The translations under genes and the position numbers were made by a program. Below are positions 52,871 to 62,632 of a stretch of 64,000 nt of DNA, in pieces. The stretch lies in contig NZ_JAKEEC010000003.1 in NCBI RefSeq assembly GCF_021483235.1, positions 63,326 through 127,325 of the forward strand. The letters run 5' to 3'. This DNA is from Arthrobacter alkaliphilus (GTDB lineage: Bacteria > Actinomycetota > Actinomycetes > Actinomycetales > Micrococcaceae). Within the stretch, counting starts at the first letter, position 1, and the number at the start of each line of letters is the position of its first letter. Under the pieces are notes generated by a model that searched no databases, was not told the origin of the DNA, and saw only the letters and a program-made list of their open reading frames with translations.

Positions 52871-53815
52871 CTACTTCACGATTCCCTTGTCCTTCAGCCA
52901 TGCGGCCGCAGCGTCCTTGGGATTCTGCTTTTGGTTGCCGCTGACTGAGCGGTTCAGGCTGATGAGGTCGTCCGTGGTGAGGATCTTCGAGACGTTGTTG
53001 AGGGCATCCTTCGCCTTATCCGTCATCTTGGCCTTGTTGTACAGCGGGAGGACCTGCTGGGCCTTGAAGTTGTTCTTGGGATCATCGAGGACCACCAATG
53101 AGTTGTCCGGGATGGACGGCGTGGTGGTGTAGATGTCGGCGACCTGGACGTCGTTGGACAGCAGGGCCTGCAGCGTGAGGTTCCCGCCGCCGTCGCTGAA
53201 CGGCTTGAGGCCCTTGAGCACGCAGTTGTAGTTGGCCTTGAGTCCCGGGAGCCCGTAGGCCCGTGTCTCGAAGGTTGCCGGTGCCGCGATCGTGAAGTCT
53301 CCGCAGTTCTTGGCGAGGTCTTCGATGGACTTCAGCTTGTACTTCTCCGCCGTGGCCTTGGTGACAACCATGGCGTCCTTGTCCTCGGCCTTGGCGGGAT
53401 CGAGCACACCCAGGCCCTGCGGAAGCTTCCCGGGCAGCGCCTTGTAGACGTCGTCGGCCGAAACCTCCGTTGCCTTGGTGTCCAGGTAGGACAACAGGTT
53501 GCCGGAGTAGTCCGGGGCGAGGTCGATCGACCCGTCCTGTACTGCCTTGAAGTAGATTTCGCGCGAGCCGATGTTGGGCTTGGTCGTAGCGGTAACGCCC
53601 GCGGCGTTCAGTGCTCCGGCGTAGATCTCGGCGATGACCTGGCTCTCCGGGAAATCTGCCGAGCCCACGGTGAGGGAGCCGCCGGCCCCGGAAGGGGCGT
53701 TGGTGGACGGGCTGGACAACGGGCTGCCGCCACATGCGCTAAGTGCGAGCGCAATGCCGACTCCGGCGGCCAGGCCGCCGAGCCCGCGGCGGGTCAGGGT
53801 GACGGGTTGCTTCAT
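52871..53815 (-). CDS. osmoprotectant ABC transporter substrate-binding lipoprotein (OpuBC/ProX type)
   Basis: The 314-residue protein has an N-terminal RRGLGG, which may be Tat-type, and a lipobox LSAC at about residue 27-30. The OpuAC domain includes VGSADFPESQVIAEIYAGAL and APDYSGNLLSYL, typical of quaternary amine binding proteins. It is last in a four-gene operon and overlaps the upstream permease by 4 bp. It binds glycine betaine, choline or carnitine, judged by the family. Confidence 0.88.
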   Translation of the reverse strand: MKQPVTLTRRGLGGLAAGVGIALALSACGGSPLSSPSTNAPSGAGGSLTVGSADFPESQVIAEIYAGALNAAGVTATTKPNIGSREIYFKAVQDGSIDLAPDYSGNLLSYLDTKATEVSADDVYKALPGKLPQGLGVLDPAKAEDKDAMVVTKATAEKYKLKSIEDLAKNCGDFTIAAPATFETRAYGLPGLKANYNCVLKGLKPFSDGGGNLTLQALLSNDVQVADIYTTTPSIPDNSLVVLDDPKNNFKAQQVLPLYNKAKMTDKAKDALNNVSKILTTDDLISLNRSVSGNQKQNPKDAAAAWLKDKGIVK

Positions 53816-54558
53816 GCGGTACCTCCTTGAACGGCAGCCCCCGCCGGTGCGGCGGCTGCTAGATCTCCGGCGGCCTTGTGGCCGCCGCGGGAATCGATGG
53901 ATAGTCCGTGTGGAAGGAAGATTCTCTCCGCCACGGCCAGAACGAGGTCGACGGCGATTGCCAACGCCGCGATGAGCAGTGACCCGCCAAGCATGCGGGG
54001 GAAGTCCTGAAGCACCAATCCGTCAAAAAGATAGCGTCCTAGGCCCCCCAACGGAAGGTATGCCACCACGGATACGGTCGCGATGACTTGAAGGACAGCC
54101 GTGCGGATGCCGCCGAACATCACCTGAAGTCCGTTGGGCAGCTCTACACGGAACAGGACCTGAAGTTCCGTCATGCCCATGGCCCGGGCCGCGTCGACAA
54201 CCGTTGGATCGACGCTGGAAATCCCGGCGTAGGTTCCCGCCAGGAGTGGCGGGACGGTCAAAATGACGAGGGCCCAGACCGGAGGCATGAGTCCGCTTCC
54301 AGCCAACAGGGCAAAGAGGACCAGCAGGCCAAGGGTCGGGAGGGCCCGCAAGGCGCCGGCGAACGCGACGGCGGCAACCCGTCCATGCCCGGTGTGGCCG
54401 ATGAAGAGCCCAACGGGCACAGCGATCGCGGCGGCGATCAGCAGGACAAGGCCGGAATACTCGAGGTGTTCCAGGAGCCGCGTGGCTATTCCGCCGCTTC
54501 CTGACCAGTGGTCCGGATCCGTGAGCCACGCGAAGGTGTCAGTAAAGATGTCGCTCAT
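53812..54558 (-). CDS. osmoprotectant ABC transporter permease
   Basis: The 248-residue permease has about six helices and the EAA loop VDAARAMGMTELQVLFRVELPNGLQVMF. The start at 54558 (MSDIFTDTF) is preceded by GGAGGC; a frame to 54648 is not used. It overlaps the other permease gene by 4 bp and the binding-protein gene by 4 bp. Confidence 0.87.
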   Translation of the reverse strand: MSDIFTDTFAWLTDPDHWSGSGGIATRLLEHLEYSGLVLLIAAAIAVPVGLFIGHTGHGRVAAVAFAGALRALPTLGLLVLFALLAGSGLMPPVWALVILTVPPLLAGTYAGISSVDPTVVDAARAMGMTELQVLFRVELPNGLQVMFGGIRTAVLQVIATVSVVAYLPLGGLGRYLFDGLVLQDFPRMLGGSLLIAALAIAVDLVLAVAERIFLPHGLSIDSRGGHKAAGDLAAAAPAGAAVQGGTA

Positions 54559-55265
54559 CGGGCTGCCTCCGCGTGGACTTCGGCATCCGCGATGAACTTT
54601 GCAGCCTGGCTGTCCTGCCTTGCGGTGGCAGCCCCGGCGCGGGTCCACGGCGTCAGCAGTTTCTCCAGCAGGACCAGGACCGTGTCCATGACGAGCGCCA
54701 GCAGGAGGATCGCGATTATACCGACCACCACCTCAGTGACGAACGTCCGCTGCAGGCCGTCGGTGAAGAGGATTCCCAGGTTCCCGACACCGAGGAGCGC
54801 GGCCACGCTCACGAGGGAAATGTTGCTGACGGACACCACGCGCAGGCCTGCGAAGAGCACCGGCAGGGACAGTGGCAGGTCGATCTGCAAGAAACGTGCG
54901 GCCGGCTTGAATCCCATGGACACGGCCGCCATCCGGAGGTCATCGTCCACTGAATCGAAAGCATCCATCGCGGCCCGCACCAGCAAGGCAACGGCATAGA
55001 TCGTCAGGGCAACGACCACGTTGAGCGGGTCCAGGATCCTGGTACCGAGGATGGGCGGCAAGATGATGAAGAGCGCCAACGAAGGAATGGTGTACAGCAG
55101 CGAGCTTGCGGTGGTGACCACGGTCCTGAGGGTACGGTTCCTCCGCGCCAGTTGCCCCAAGGGCACGGAGATGAGCAGGCCGAGCACCATCGGAATCAAA
55201 GCCAGGACGAGGTGTTCGCCGGCCCGTTGAAAGACCGTACCGCTGTTGGCCAGGAACCATTCCAT
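54555..55265 (-). CDS. osmoprotectant ABC transporter permease
   Basis: The 236-residue permease begins MEWFLANSGTVFQRAGEHLVLAL, typical of OpuCB-like proteins, has about six helices and DDLRMAAVSMGFKPAARFLQIDLPLSLPVLF in the coupling region. It overlaps the ATPase gene by one base (ATGATG-type junction at 55265). It forms the pore with the adjacent permease. Confidence 0.87.
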   Translation of the reverse strand: MEWFLANSGTVFQRAGEHLVLALIPMVLGLLISVPLGQLARRNRTLRTVVTTASSLLYTIPSLALFIILPPILGTRILDPLNVVVALTIYAVALLVRAAMDAFDSVDDDLRMAAVSMGFKPAARFLQIDLPLSLPVLFAGLRVVSVSNISLVSVAALLGVGNLGILFTDGLQRTFVTEVVVGIIAILLLALVMDTVLVLLEKLLTPWTRAGAATARQDSQAAKFIADAEVHAEAAR

Positions 55266-56350
55266 CAGGTGGCGTCCTCCCGCTTATGACGGGTTTCTTC
55301 GATCAGCGCCAGGACTTCATCGGCTTTGAGCACACCGACAAGCCTGCCGTGTTCGTCCACCACCACGCCCATCCCTGCGGGCGAGGACAAAGCGGCATCC
55401 AGCGCCCTGCGAAGCGAGTCTCCGCGCCGGAACAAGGAACCTCCGGGAATCAGCCCGGCGCCGTCGCGCGGCGAGGCCCATCCCAAGGGCCGGGACCCGG
55501 CGTCGACCACTACCGCCCATTCGCTGTTTCCCGCAGCGAGCTCCGGAGCCTCCACGGTCTTGACCGGATGGATCCTGACGGCATCGGCGGCATTGAACGA
55601 CAAATGCCGGAATCCCCTGTCACGGCCCACGAACGAGGCCACGAAGTCATTGGCAGGTGCCCGGAGGATCTCTTCGGGCGCCGCATATTGCGCGAGTTTG
55701 CCGCCGACGGCGAAGACAGCCACTTTGTCGCCGAGCACCGTGGCCTCATCGATGTCGTGGGTGACGAAAACAATCGTCTTGGCCAGTTCGCGCTGGAGCC
55801 GGAGGAGCTCCTGCTGGAGCTCATCGCGGACCACCGGGTCGACGGCGCTGAATGGTTCATCCATGAGGAGCACGGGCGGGTCCGCTGCGAGGGCACGGGC
55901 TACGCCGACGCGCTGCTGCTGGCCGCCGGACAATTGGGATGGGTAACGCTTGCCGAGCGTCGAAGCAAGCCCGACGACGTCGAGCAGCTCCTCCGCGCGC
56001 TTGCGGGCGGCCGCCCTGGAAACACCGTTGAGCCGCGGAACGGTGGCAATGTTGTCCAGCACCGAGCGGTGCGGCATGAGGCCCGAGGACTGCATGACGT
56101 AACCCATGGAACGGCGCAGCTGCGCGGCCGGCTCGTTCGAGACATCCTTGCCGGCCACGGTGATGGTGCCCGAGGTGGGCTCTACCATCCGGTTGATCAT
56201 GCGCAGGGACGTGGTCTTTCCGCAGCCGGAGGGCCCAACGAACACGGTGATGGAGCCCTTGTCGATGGACATGCTCAATCCATCGACAGCGGGTTGCCCG
56301 CCTTGGTACTGCTTGGTGACGCTCTGGAACTCAATCATGGCTTCAGCCAT
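55265..56350 (-). CDS. osmoprotectant ABC transporter ATP-binding protein with CBS domains
   Basis: The 361-residue ATPase has Walker A GPSGCGKTT at about 39-47, signature LSGGQQQRVGVARAL and Walker B LLMDEPFSAVDP, then a C-terminal pair of CBS-like repeats ending with VVDEHGRLVGVLKADEVLAL, as in OpuCA/ProV, where CBS domains sense ionic strength. It is the first gene of the operon ATPase-permease-permease-binding protein, all coupled by overlaps. Confidence 0.9.
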   Translation of the reverse strand: MAEAMIEFQSVTKQYQGGQPAVDGLSMSIDKGSITVFVGPSGCGKTTSLRMINRMVEPTSGTITVAGKDVSNEPAAQLRRSMGYVMQSSGLMPHRSVLDNIATVPRLNGVSRAAARKRAEELLDVVGLASTLGKRYPSQLSGGQQQRVGVARALAADPPVLLMDEPFSAVDPVVRDELQQELLRLQRELAKTIVFVTHDIDEATVLGDKVAVFAVGGKLAQYAAPEEILRAPANDFVASFVGRDRGFRHLSFNAADAVRIHPVKTVEAPELAAGNSEWAVVVDAGSRPLGWASPRDGAGLIPGGSLFRRGDSLRRALDAALSSPAGMGVVVDEHGRLVGVLKADEVLALIEETRHKREDAT

Positions 56351-56487
56351 TCCGGGGCTTACCTAACTTGTTGGGCCGCAAATATCAACGATGGTACTCA
56401 TTCAACAGTGAACTGATGTTCTACAGCCTAACCAGCACCACCGGCGATGTCAGCGCAGGCACGGCGACCGTAATGAATCGGCAATGC

Positions 56488-56946
56488 TCAGGGTGTCAGC
56501 AGCTTTCCGTTGAGGGGACGTTCAGTATGCAGGCGCAGGCCGATGTCCACCAGGGACACCCGCTGCAGTCCGTCAACCCTGCCCAGCGGCACCCACGCGG
56601 CGTGGGTGGTGCTTCCGTCAATCTCGTGGGTCAATTCGCCGCCCGTGATGCTTGCCTCGTAGACCAGCCGGATTGCCTGGAAATCACGGACTGATCCGTC
56701 CGGCCGCAGTTCTCCCGGCCAGTGGCCGACGTCGACGCCGAGCATCACGCCGATATCGGCGTCATACCCTGTTTCCTCCTGGATCTCGCGCCGGCAGCCG
56801 TCCACGGGATGCTCCCCGAAATCCAGTCCGCCCCCGGGGAGGGTCCAGCCTTCCTTATCGTCTTGCTTCCAATAGGCCAGAAGGATCGCTCCGTCGCGGA
56901 TGACCACTCCGTAAGCGGCCGGGCGGGTGTCGAACTGGATGCTCAT
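56488..56946 (-). CDS. Nudix hydrolase
   Basis: The 152-residue protein has the Nudix box GGGLDFGEHPVDGCRREI followed by QEETGYD at about 37-60, with all catalytic glutamates present. Substrate is not predictable; housecleaning of nucleotides is usual. The ATG at 56946 lies 57 bp from the divergent pirin gene. Confidence 0.87.
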   Translation of the reverse strand: MSIQFDTRPAAYGVVIRDGAILLAYWKQDDKEGWTLPGGGLDFGEHPVDGCRREIQEETGYDADIGVMLGVDVGHWPGELRPDGSVRDFQAIRLVYEASITGGELTHEIDGSTTHAAWVPLGRVDGLQRVSLVDIGLRLHTERPLNGKLLTP

Positions 56947-57003
56947 GGAGCCAGCCTAGGCCTAAGCTGAAAGGAACACTGTCCCAGCACATGGAGTTGT
57001 ATC

Positions 57004-58038
57004 GTGACCAACTTGGAAACGGCCCCCTCACAGGAGGTCTGCCCGGCCGGACATCCCGGCCAAGGAGCCTTTGTGCAGCTCTGGCCGGCCCGCGAAGTTC
57101 CTCTTGGCGGCGTCCGGGCCATGAATGTCTCCCGCATGCTCCCCCAGCGCGGCATGCCAACCGTCGGGGCCTGGTGCTTCCTGGACAGCTTCGGCCCCGA
57201 TCGCATCGCGATGAGCGTTCTCCCGCACCCGCACATCGGACTGCAGACGGTCACGTGGCCCCTCGAGGGTGAGGTGCGGCACCGCGACAGCGTCGGGAGC
57301 GACGTGGTGGTCCGTCCCGGGCAGTTGAACATCATGACGGCCGGCCGAGGCATCTCGCATTCCGAGTTCGGGGTCCTCCCAGCGGGAATTCAGCCGGACG
57401 CACCCGACGGCGGCACCCTTCTGCCGCTGTCCCGGGGCCTGCAGTTGTGGGTGGCGTTGCCCGACGACGCGCGGCACCGCGCGCCGTCGTTCCAGCAGAT
57501 CGTCGAGTTGCCGGTGGTCGCGACGGACAGTTTCAGGGCCATTGTGCTCGTCGGAGAGTTCGCCGGTCAGCGCTCCCCCGCCGTCATGTACAGCCCGATT
57601 GTCGGCGTCGAAGTCTCAGCCTCGGGCGCCGTCGAGTTGCCGCTGAATCCCGATTTCGAGCATGCTGTCCTGGTCCTGGACGGTTCCGCGGTGATTGACG
57701 GCCAGCAAGTCGATCCCGGCCCGTTGGCCTTCCTCGGCATGGACCGCGAATCGCTCCACCTCGATACAGCCCCGGGAACCCGCTTCATGCTTCTGGGCGG
57801 CGAACCCTTCGAAGAGGACATCCTGATGTGGTGGAACTTCGTGGCCAGGACGCACGAGGAAGTGGAGCAGGCGCGCGAAGATTGGGAAGCCCAGGCGCTC
57901 TTGGGCGACGAGGAGGCCCGGAATGCGCGATTCGGCGTGGTCCACGGCCACGGGCCCGACGCCGGAGCCGAAGCCGGGCGCATCCCCGCACCGCCGATGC
58001 CGGGAGTCCAGCTGAAGCCGCGATCCCGGCATCGCTAG
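57004..58038 (+). CDS. pirin family protein
   Basis: The 344-residue bicupin has the N-terminal metal motif HPHIGLQTVTW and the pirin signature RPGQLNIMTAGRGISHSE, then FMLLGGEPFEEDILMWWNFVARTHEEVEQAR, typical of the C-terminal cupin. Some pirins have quercetinase activity and others bind regulators. The GTG at 57004 follows GGAG. Its 3' end overlaps the convergent sugar kinase gene by 4 bp. Confidence 0.87.
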   Translation: MTNLETAPSQEVCPAGHPGQGAFVQLWPAREVPLGGVRAMNVSRMLPQRGMPTVGAWCFLDSFGPDRIAMSVLPHPHIGLQTVTWPLEGEVRHRDSVGSDVVVRPGQLNIMTAGRGISHSEFGVLPAGIQPDAPDGGTLLPLSRGLQLWVALPDDARHRAPSFQQIVELPVVATDSFRAIVLVGEFAGQRSPAVMYSPIVGVEVSASGAVELPLNPDFEHAVLVLDGSAVIDGQQVDPGPLAFLGMDRESLHLDTAPGTRFMLLGGEPFEEDILMWWNFVARTHEEVEQAREDWEAQALLGDEEARNARFGVVHGHGPDAGAEAGRIPAPPMPGVQLKPRSRHR

Positions 58039-58955
58039 GGCAGCTCTGCGACAATCCGGGGCACGCCGAAAACCGGTTCCTGGTCCAGGACGCGGACGTC
58101 GGTGATCCCGTGCGCGGCCAGTCCCGCCCGGAAAGCGGACTGCAACGGTTCCACGTTCATGCCGAGCCCGCCGCCGAGGATCACCGGTCCGGGCAGGCCC
58201 AGCTGGCGAACGGCCTGCGCTGCCAGTTCCGCGAGATCCCGGCCTGCCTGGTCCAGCAATTGGCGGCTGATCCCGAGCCCTTCGCGCGCGGTCTCAACCA
58301 CGGAGCTTGCACGCTGGGCCCAGTAACGCCGGTCGGTGTCCTTCGAATGGAACAGCGCGATGAGCTTATTGGGATCGTCCAATCCGCAGGATTCCAGGAG
58401 GGCCGCGGTGAGCCCATCCGGTTCCAGTCCTTTATTCATCCGGCGGAGGCTGTGGCGTACGGCCTCCCTGCCCAGCCAGTAACCGCTGCCCTCATCGCCC
58501 AGGAGGAAGCCCCAGCCGCCGGCGCGGGCTTCTTCTCCTTCCGCGTTCTTGCCCCAGGCAGCGGATCCGGTCCCGGCTATGACGGCCACTCCCGTACTGG
58601 CCCCACCCGCGGCCAATAGCAGGCGGGAGTCGTGGACCACCGTTACCTGTGCGCCCGGAACATGGGGTTCGATCAACTCCGCGAGGGCGCGGGCGTCGGC
58701 GTCGGTATCGATGCCGCCTGCACCGGCGAGGACGCGGTCCACGCGACCCCCGCCGATCATGGCAAAGAGGTCGGCGAGGTTCTTGGCCGCCGTCTCACGG
58801 CTCACGTTCTGGACGTTGGAGCTGCCGGTGCTTTCGTCGCGGACCGCCTTGCCGTCCTCGAAACGGACACCGCGGGTCTTGGTGCCGCCGATATCGAGCC
58901 CGATGACCGTCATGTCGGGCCGGGGGGTCGCGTTCTCTGCAGTCTCCACGTCCAA
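58035..58955 (-). CDS. BadF/BadG/BcrA-type kinase, N-acetylglucosamine kinase-like
   Basis: The 306-residue ASKHA-fold ATPase has VIGLDIGGTKTRGVRF near the N-terminus, VAVIAGTGSAAWG (phosphate loop) and GWGFLLGDEGSGYWLGREAV, typical of mammalian-like N-acetylglucosamine kinases. It probably phosphorylates an amino sugar. The start is unclear: TTG at 58955, GTG at 58949 or ATG at 58913 (MTVIGLDIGG). None has a good ribosome binding site. Confidence 0.8.
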   Translation of the reverse strand: MDVETAENATPRPDMTVIGLDIGGTKTRGVRFEDGKAVRDESTGSSNVQNVSRETAAKNLADLFAMIGGGRVDRVLAGAGGIDTDADARALAELIEPHVPGAQVTVVHDSRLLLAAGGASTGVAVIAGTGSAAWGKNAEGEEARAGGWGFLLGDEGSGYWLGREAVRHSLRRMNKGLEPDGLTAALLESCGLDDPNKLIALFHSKDTDRRYWAQRASSVVETAREGLGISRQLLDQAGRDLAELAAQAVRQLGLPGPVILGGGLGMNVEPLQSAFRAGLAAHGITDVRVLDQEPVFGVPRIVAELP

Positions 58956-58982
58956 AAGCCTAGCGCGGCGTAGCGGGTGCTT

Positions 58983-59957
58983 CTATTGGCTTCCGGACCG
59001 GGCCTTGACAAGGCCCGCGAGCAGACCCGGCCCTTCGGATAACACCAGTTCCCGGAATAGCCTGACCGGGTCCGGCTCGTTGCGGCGTTCACGCCAGGCA
59101 ATCCCAATCTCCCGGTAGGCGAGCCCGGAATCGAGCGGTACCTCCACCCACCCCAGATCCGTGGAATCCAGGACCCCTTGAGGTCCCGGCCCTAATCCGC
59201 CCGGCGGCAAGATGCTGTAGCCCAGTCCAGCGGAGACGAGTCCGCGGACGGTGTGGGAGTCCTGGCTCTCGAAAGCGATCCTCGGGCGAAAGCCCGCGTC
59301 ACGGAAGATCGCGTCACTCAACGAGCGCAAGCCAAACCCGGGGCCCATGGAAACAAACGGTTCATCCTTGATCTCGGCGAGCCGCACGCTCACGCGGCGG
59401 GCCAACGGATGGCGGTGATGGATCACCAGCCGCAACGGCTCGCGGTAAAGCGACGCCGAGCCAAGGTTCCTGGCGGGAGCCGCCACGGGCGCCGTCAAGG
59501 CGAAGTCGGCGTCGCCGGCGATGAGCGATTCAAGGCAGGCGGCACGGGCTCCTTGGCTGAGCTCGAAAGCGGTGAAGGGGTGCCGGTTCCGGAATGCGCT
59601 CATGAGCAGCGGCAAGGTGGCCTCGCCGAAAGTGTGTTGGAAGGTCACCGCGATTCTGCCCCGGACAACATCGGATTCGTGCCGGACCACGTCCAGTCCC
59701 GCCTGGAACTCGGCGAGCGCCGCTTGGATATACGGAAGCAGCGTCTTGGCGGCCTGGGTCAGGCGGACTCCGCGGCCTTCACGGATAAGGAGTTCGGTCC
59801 CGACGACGGCGCTTGCCCGGGCGAGCGCGCGGCTCACCGTCGATTGGGGAACCCCGAGCACCTCGGCTGTCTCGGTGACGTGCTCTGTCCGGCCAAGCTC
59901 AGCCAGCAGCGGGAGCAACGGCAGCAGCTGGACCAGTTGTTTGTGTTCGATGTCCAT
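58983..59957 (-). CDS. LysR family transcriptional regulator
   Basis: The 324-residue regulator has an N-terminal winged HTH (about 1-65, VTETAEVLGVPQSTVSRALARASAVVG) and a LysR substrate domain from about residue 90. The ATG at 59957 follows GGAGGCAGGGC. It is divergent from an MFS gene at 60062 with 104 bp between, so it probably controls that transporter. The effector is unknown. Confidence 0.87.
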   Translation of the reverse strand: MDIEHKQLVQLLPLLPLLAELGRTEHVTETAEVLGVPQSTVSRALARASAVVGTELLIREGRGVRLTQAAKTLLPYIQAALAEFQAGLDVVRHESDVVRGRIAVTFQHTFGEATLPLLMSAFRNRHPFTAFELSQGARAACLESLIAGDADFALTAPVAAPARNLGSASLYREPLRLVIHHRHPLARRVSVRLAEIKDEPFVSMGPGFGLRSLSDAIFRDAGFRPRIAFESQDSHTVRGLVSAGLGYSILPPGGLGPGPQGVLDSTDLGWVEVPLDSGLAYREIGIAWRERRNEPDPVRLFRELVLSEGPGLLAGLVKARSGSQ

Positions 59958-60061
59958 GCCCTGCCTCCGGATCAACTGCTTCAAAACCATCCACTGCCGC
60001 TATCAATATTAGGCAAATCATGCATTGGAGTCATCACTCATTCCCGCCCTAGTGTGGACAG

Positions 60062-61378
60062 GTGAGTACAAGCGCGTTAACCACAAATCCTGCAGAGTCC
60101 CAGTGGGAAGGCCACCTGAAGGGCTCCCCCGCGTACCGGCGGATCCTCGCTGGCCTCGCGCTCGCCGGTGTGGCCACCTTCGCGCAGCTGTACTCCACCC
60201 AGGCCGTTTTGCCGCTCATGGCGAATGAACTGCACATCACGGCTGCCGAGGCAGCGCTCACTATTTCCTTGGCCACGGTGGGCCTCGCCGCGACGGTCTT
60301 GCCCTGGTCATTCGTCGCGGACAAGATCGGCCGCGTGCGTGCCATGGCCATCGGAATCGCGGCGGCCACGGTCCTGGGCCTGCTGGTTCCCCTGGCCCCC
60401 ACCTTTTCGTTTGTCCTCGCCTTGAGGGCGCTGGAGGGCATGGCCCTCGGCGGCATCCCCGCGATCGCCATCGCGTACTTGAACGAAGAGGTCAACAAAG
60501 TGCACGCCGCGCTGGCCGCTGGAAGCTATGTGGCCGGAACCACCCTTGGCGGCCTTGCCGGCCGCTTGCTCGCGGGACCCGTCGGTGAGCTGTGGGGTTG
60601 GCGGGCCGCAGCCTTCGCCGTCTCCGTCCTTGCGACTGCATCGGCCGCATTGTTCCTGGTGCTGGTCCCGAAGCCGCGCCGCTTCAGCCCGAGTTCGGCT
60701 GGCGGCTTCCGCGGGGCCATGAAGACGCTGGCGGGCCATTCCACCAATCCACGGTTGCTGGCCCTCTATATCCAAGCCTTCCTGTTGATGGGCGGCTTCG
60801 TCGCCGTCTACAACTACCTCGGATTCCGCCTGCATGCCGCGCCTTTTGGAATGCCCGCCACCCTGGTCAGCCTGATTTTCCTTGCCTATCTGTCCGGAAC
60901 CCTGAGCTCCCGCTGGGGAGCCGGATTGTCCATGTGCTTCGGCCGGCGCACGGTCTTGCTCGCAGGGATAGCAACCATGACGGCCGGACTTGGACTCACG
61001 CTGTGGGACAACATCGCCGCGGTCTTGGCCGGCTTGGTGGTCTTCACCGGCGGGTTTTTCGCCGCGCACAGCATCGGATCCGGCTGGACCGGGACCATCG
61101 CGACGAACGGTCGCGCGCAAGCGGCGTCCCTGTACAACCTCTCCTACTACCTGGGTTCCAGCATTATCGGCTGGGCCGGCGGACTCGTTTTCCAGGCTTT
61201 CGGGTGGACCGCGCTCGCCTGGACGGTCATCGCGCTGGGGTGCACGACGGCGGTGATCACCGCCGTCGTGCACCGGATCCCCGGCGCGCCGGGCCGCCGT
61301 CGTCGGCTCCTCCGCGTGAAGGTGCGGGCGGTAGCGGCTACCGGGTGGACTGGATTGCCTGGACAAGATCGTCGATGA
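60062..61378 (+). CDS. MFS transporter
   Basis: The 438-residue major facilitator has about 12 helices. LYSTQAVLPLMANELHIT and PWSFVADKIGRVRAM (the loop 2-3 motif) place it near the YnfM/AraJ group of exporters, and RALEGMALGGIPAIAIAYLNEEV is the TM4-5 motif. The GTG at 60062 has weak initiation signals. Its last 41 bp overlap the convergent trans-sulfuration gene. LysR control is likely from the divergent layout. Confidence 0.87.
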   Translation: MSTSALTTNPAESQWEGHLKGSPAYRRILAGLALAGVATFAQLYSTQAVLPLMANELHITAAEAALTISLATVGLAATVLPWSFVADKIGRVRAMAIGIAAATVLGLLVPLAPTFSFVLALRALEGMALGGIPAIAIAYLNEEVNKVHAALAAGSYVAGTTLGGLAGRLLAGPVGELWGWRAAAFAVSVLATASAALFLVLVPKPRRFSPSSAGGFRGAMKTLAGHSTNPRLLALYIQAFLLMGGFVAVYNYLGFRLHAAPFGMPATLVSLIFLAYLSGTLSSRWGAGLSMCFGRRTVLLAGIATMTAGLGLTLWDNIAAVLAGLVVFTGGFFAAHSIGSGWTGTIATNGRAQAASLYNLSYYLGSSIIGWAGGLVFQAFGWTALAWTVIALGCTTAVITAVVHRIPGAPGRRRRLLRVKVRAVAATGWTGLPGQDRR

Positions 61379-62501
61379 TGTCGGCCGGATCTTCCAAGCC
61401 GATCGAAAGCCTGAGCATGCGCGCGTGGGGCTTGGCCTCCGGGGCCACGGGACGGTGGGTCAGTCCGGCGGGATGCTGGATCAGCGTGTCGATGCCGCCC
61501 AGGGACACTGCGTGCGTGATGAGGCGGACAGCGCCGGGAATGCGCTCCGCATGTTCGGCCGATTCGAGATCGAAGGAGATCAACGAGCCAGGACCGCTCA
61601 TCTGCGTACCCACCAAGTGCTGCGGGTCGCACTCGGGAAGTCCCGGGTAGTACACCTTGGCGACAAGTTCGTGGCTCGCAAGCGCGGCCGCGATCTTGTG
61701 GCCGTGGTCCTGCTGGGACCGTACCCGGATGGGGAGGGTCGCGAGGCCGCGGTGCAACAGGTAGGCGGGCCACGGCGTCAGGATCCCGCCGGTCACGGCC
61801 CGCACCCGGCGCAGCCGCGCGGCCCACTCCGCAGTTGTTGCTACCACCCCGCCCATGGCATCGCCGTGGCCGCCCAGGAATTTCGTGGCACTGTGGAGCA
61901 CCATCGCAACGCCATGCTTGAGGGGTTGCTGGAGGATCGGCGTCGCGAAGGTGTTGTCCACGAGAACAGGAACGCTTCCGGCGTCGGCCACCAAGCGGTT
62001 GAGGTCCACAAGATCCAGGCTCGGGTTTGCCGGCGTTTCCACCACCACCAGGCCGGTGTCCTGACGGAGGGCACCCCGCACGCCGTCGGCCTTGACGAAG
62101 GTGACCTGGCTGCCAAGCAGGCCGCTGGCCAGGACGTGGTCCGTGCCGCCGTAGAGCGGCCGCACCGCAACCACGTGCGTCTTGCCTTCTGATTGGGCAG
62201 CGAGCAGCACGGCGCTGAAGGCGGCCATGCCGGAAGCAAAACCAACCGACTGTGCAGCACCCTCGAGCGCCGCTACGCCGTCTTCGAACCTGGCGACCGT
62301 AGGATTCCAGAGACGCTGGTACACGGTGCTCTGACCGTCCAGCGGCGCGCCGCCGGTGGCCATCTGCTCGTAGGCGAGGCCGCCGTCGTGGACAGAAGGA
62401 AGGGGCGCAGTGGTTGAAAGGTCGATGGGAACGGCATGCACGCCCTGCTCCGTGAGTCCTGTCCGGCCTGCGTGCACTGCGAGTGTATCGATGGCTGTCA
62501 C
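61338..62501 (-). CDS. trans-sulfuration PLP-dependent enzyme (cystathionine gamma-lyase/synthase family)
   Basis: The 387-residue Cys/Met-metabolism PLP protein has the PLP lysine in LHSATKFLGGHGDAMGG, ETPANPSLDLVDL and a C-terminal SLGGIDTLIQHPAGLTH. It could be cystathionine gamma-lyase, gamma-synthase or methionine gamma-lyase; sequence alone does not decide. A GTG at 62501 preceded by AAGGAGAGCA gives MTAIDTLAVHAG as N-terminus. It is divergent from an Lrp-type regulator. Confidence 0.85.
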   Translation of the reverse strand: MTAIDTLAVHAGRTGLTEQGVHAVPIDLSTTAPLPSVHDGGLAYEQMATGGAPLDGQSTVYQRLWNPTVARFEDGVAALEGAAQSVGFASGMAAFSAVLLAAQSEGKTHVVAVRPLYGGTDHVLASGLLGSQVTFVKADGVRGALRQDTGLVVVETPANPSLDLVDLNRLVADAGSVPVLVDNTFATPILQQPLKHGVAMVLHSATKFLGGHGDAMGGVVATTAEWAARLRRVRAVTGGILTPWPAYLLHRGLATLPIRVRSQQDHGHKIAAALASHELVAKVYYPGLPECDPQHLVGTQMSGPGSLISFDLESAEHAERIPGAVRLITHAVSLGGIDTLIQHPAGLTHRPVAPEAKPHARMLRLSIGLEDPADIIDDLVQAIQSTR

Positions 62502-62511
62502 TGCTCTCCTT

Positions 62512-62554
62512 GAATTATTCACCGTTGAATTCGGTCAGTATCTGGCAATAATTC
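62512..62554. promoter_or_regulatory. possible Lrp-type operator
   Basis: GAATTATT at 62512-62519 and AATAATTC at 62547-62554 form an inverted repeat with flanking CACC/GGC partly extending it, in an AT-rich spacer between the trans-sulfuration gene and the Lrp gene. It fits an Lrp/AsnC binding region. Confidence 0.4.
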
Positions 62555-62632
62555 GGAGATCGACAGTGCAAATGAATGGATTGAGCGGAAACCGGCACCT
62601 ATGATGAATAGAAAGCACTTTGAGGAGGATCC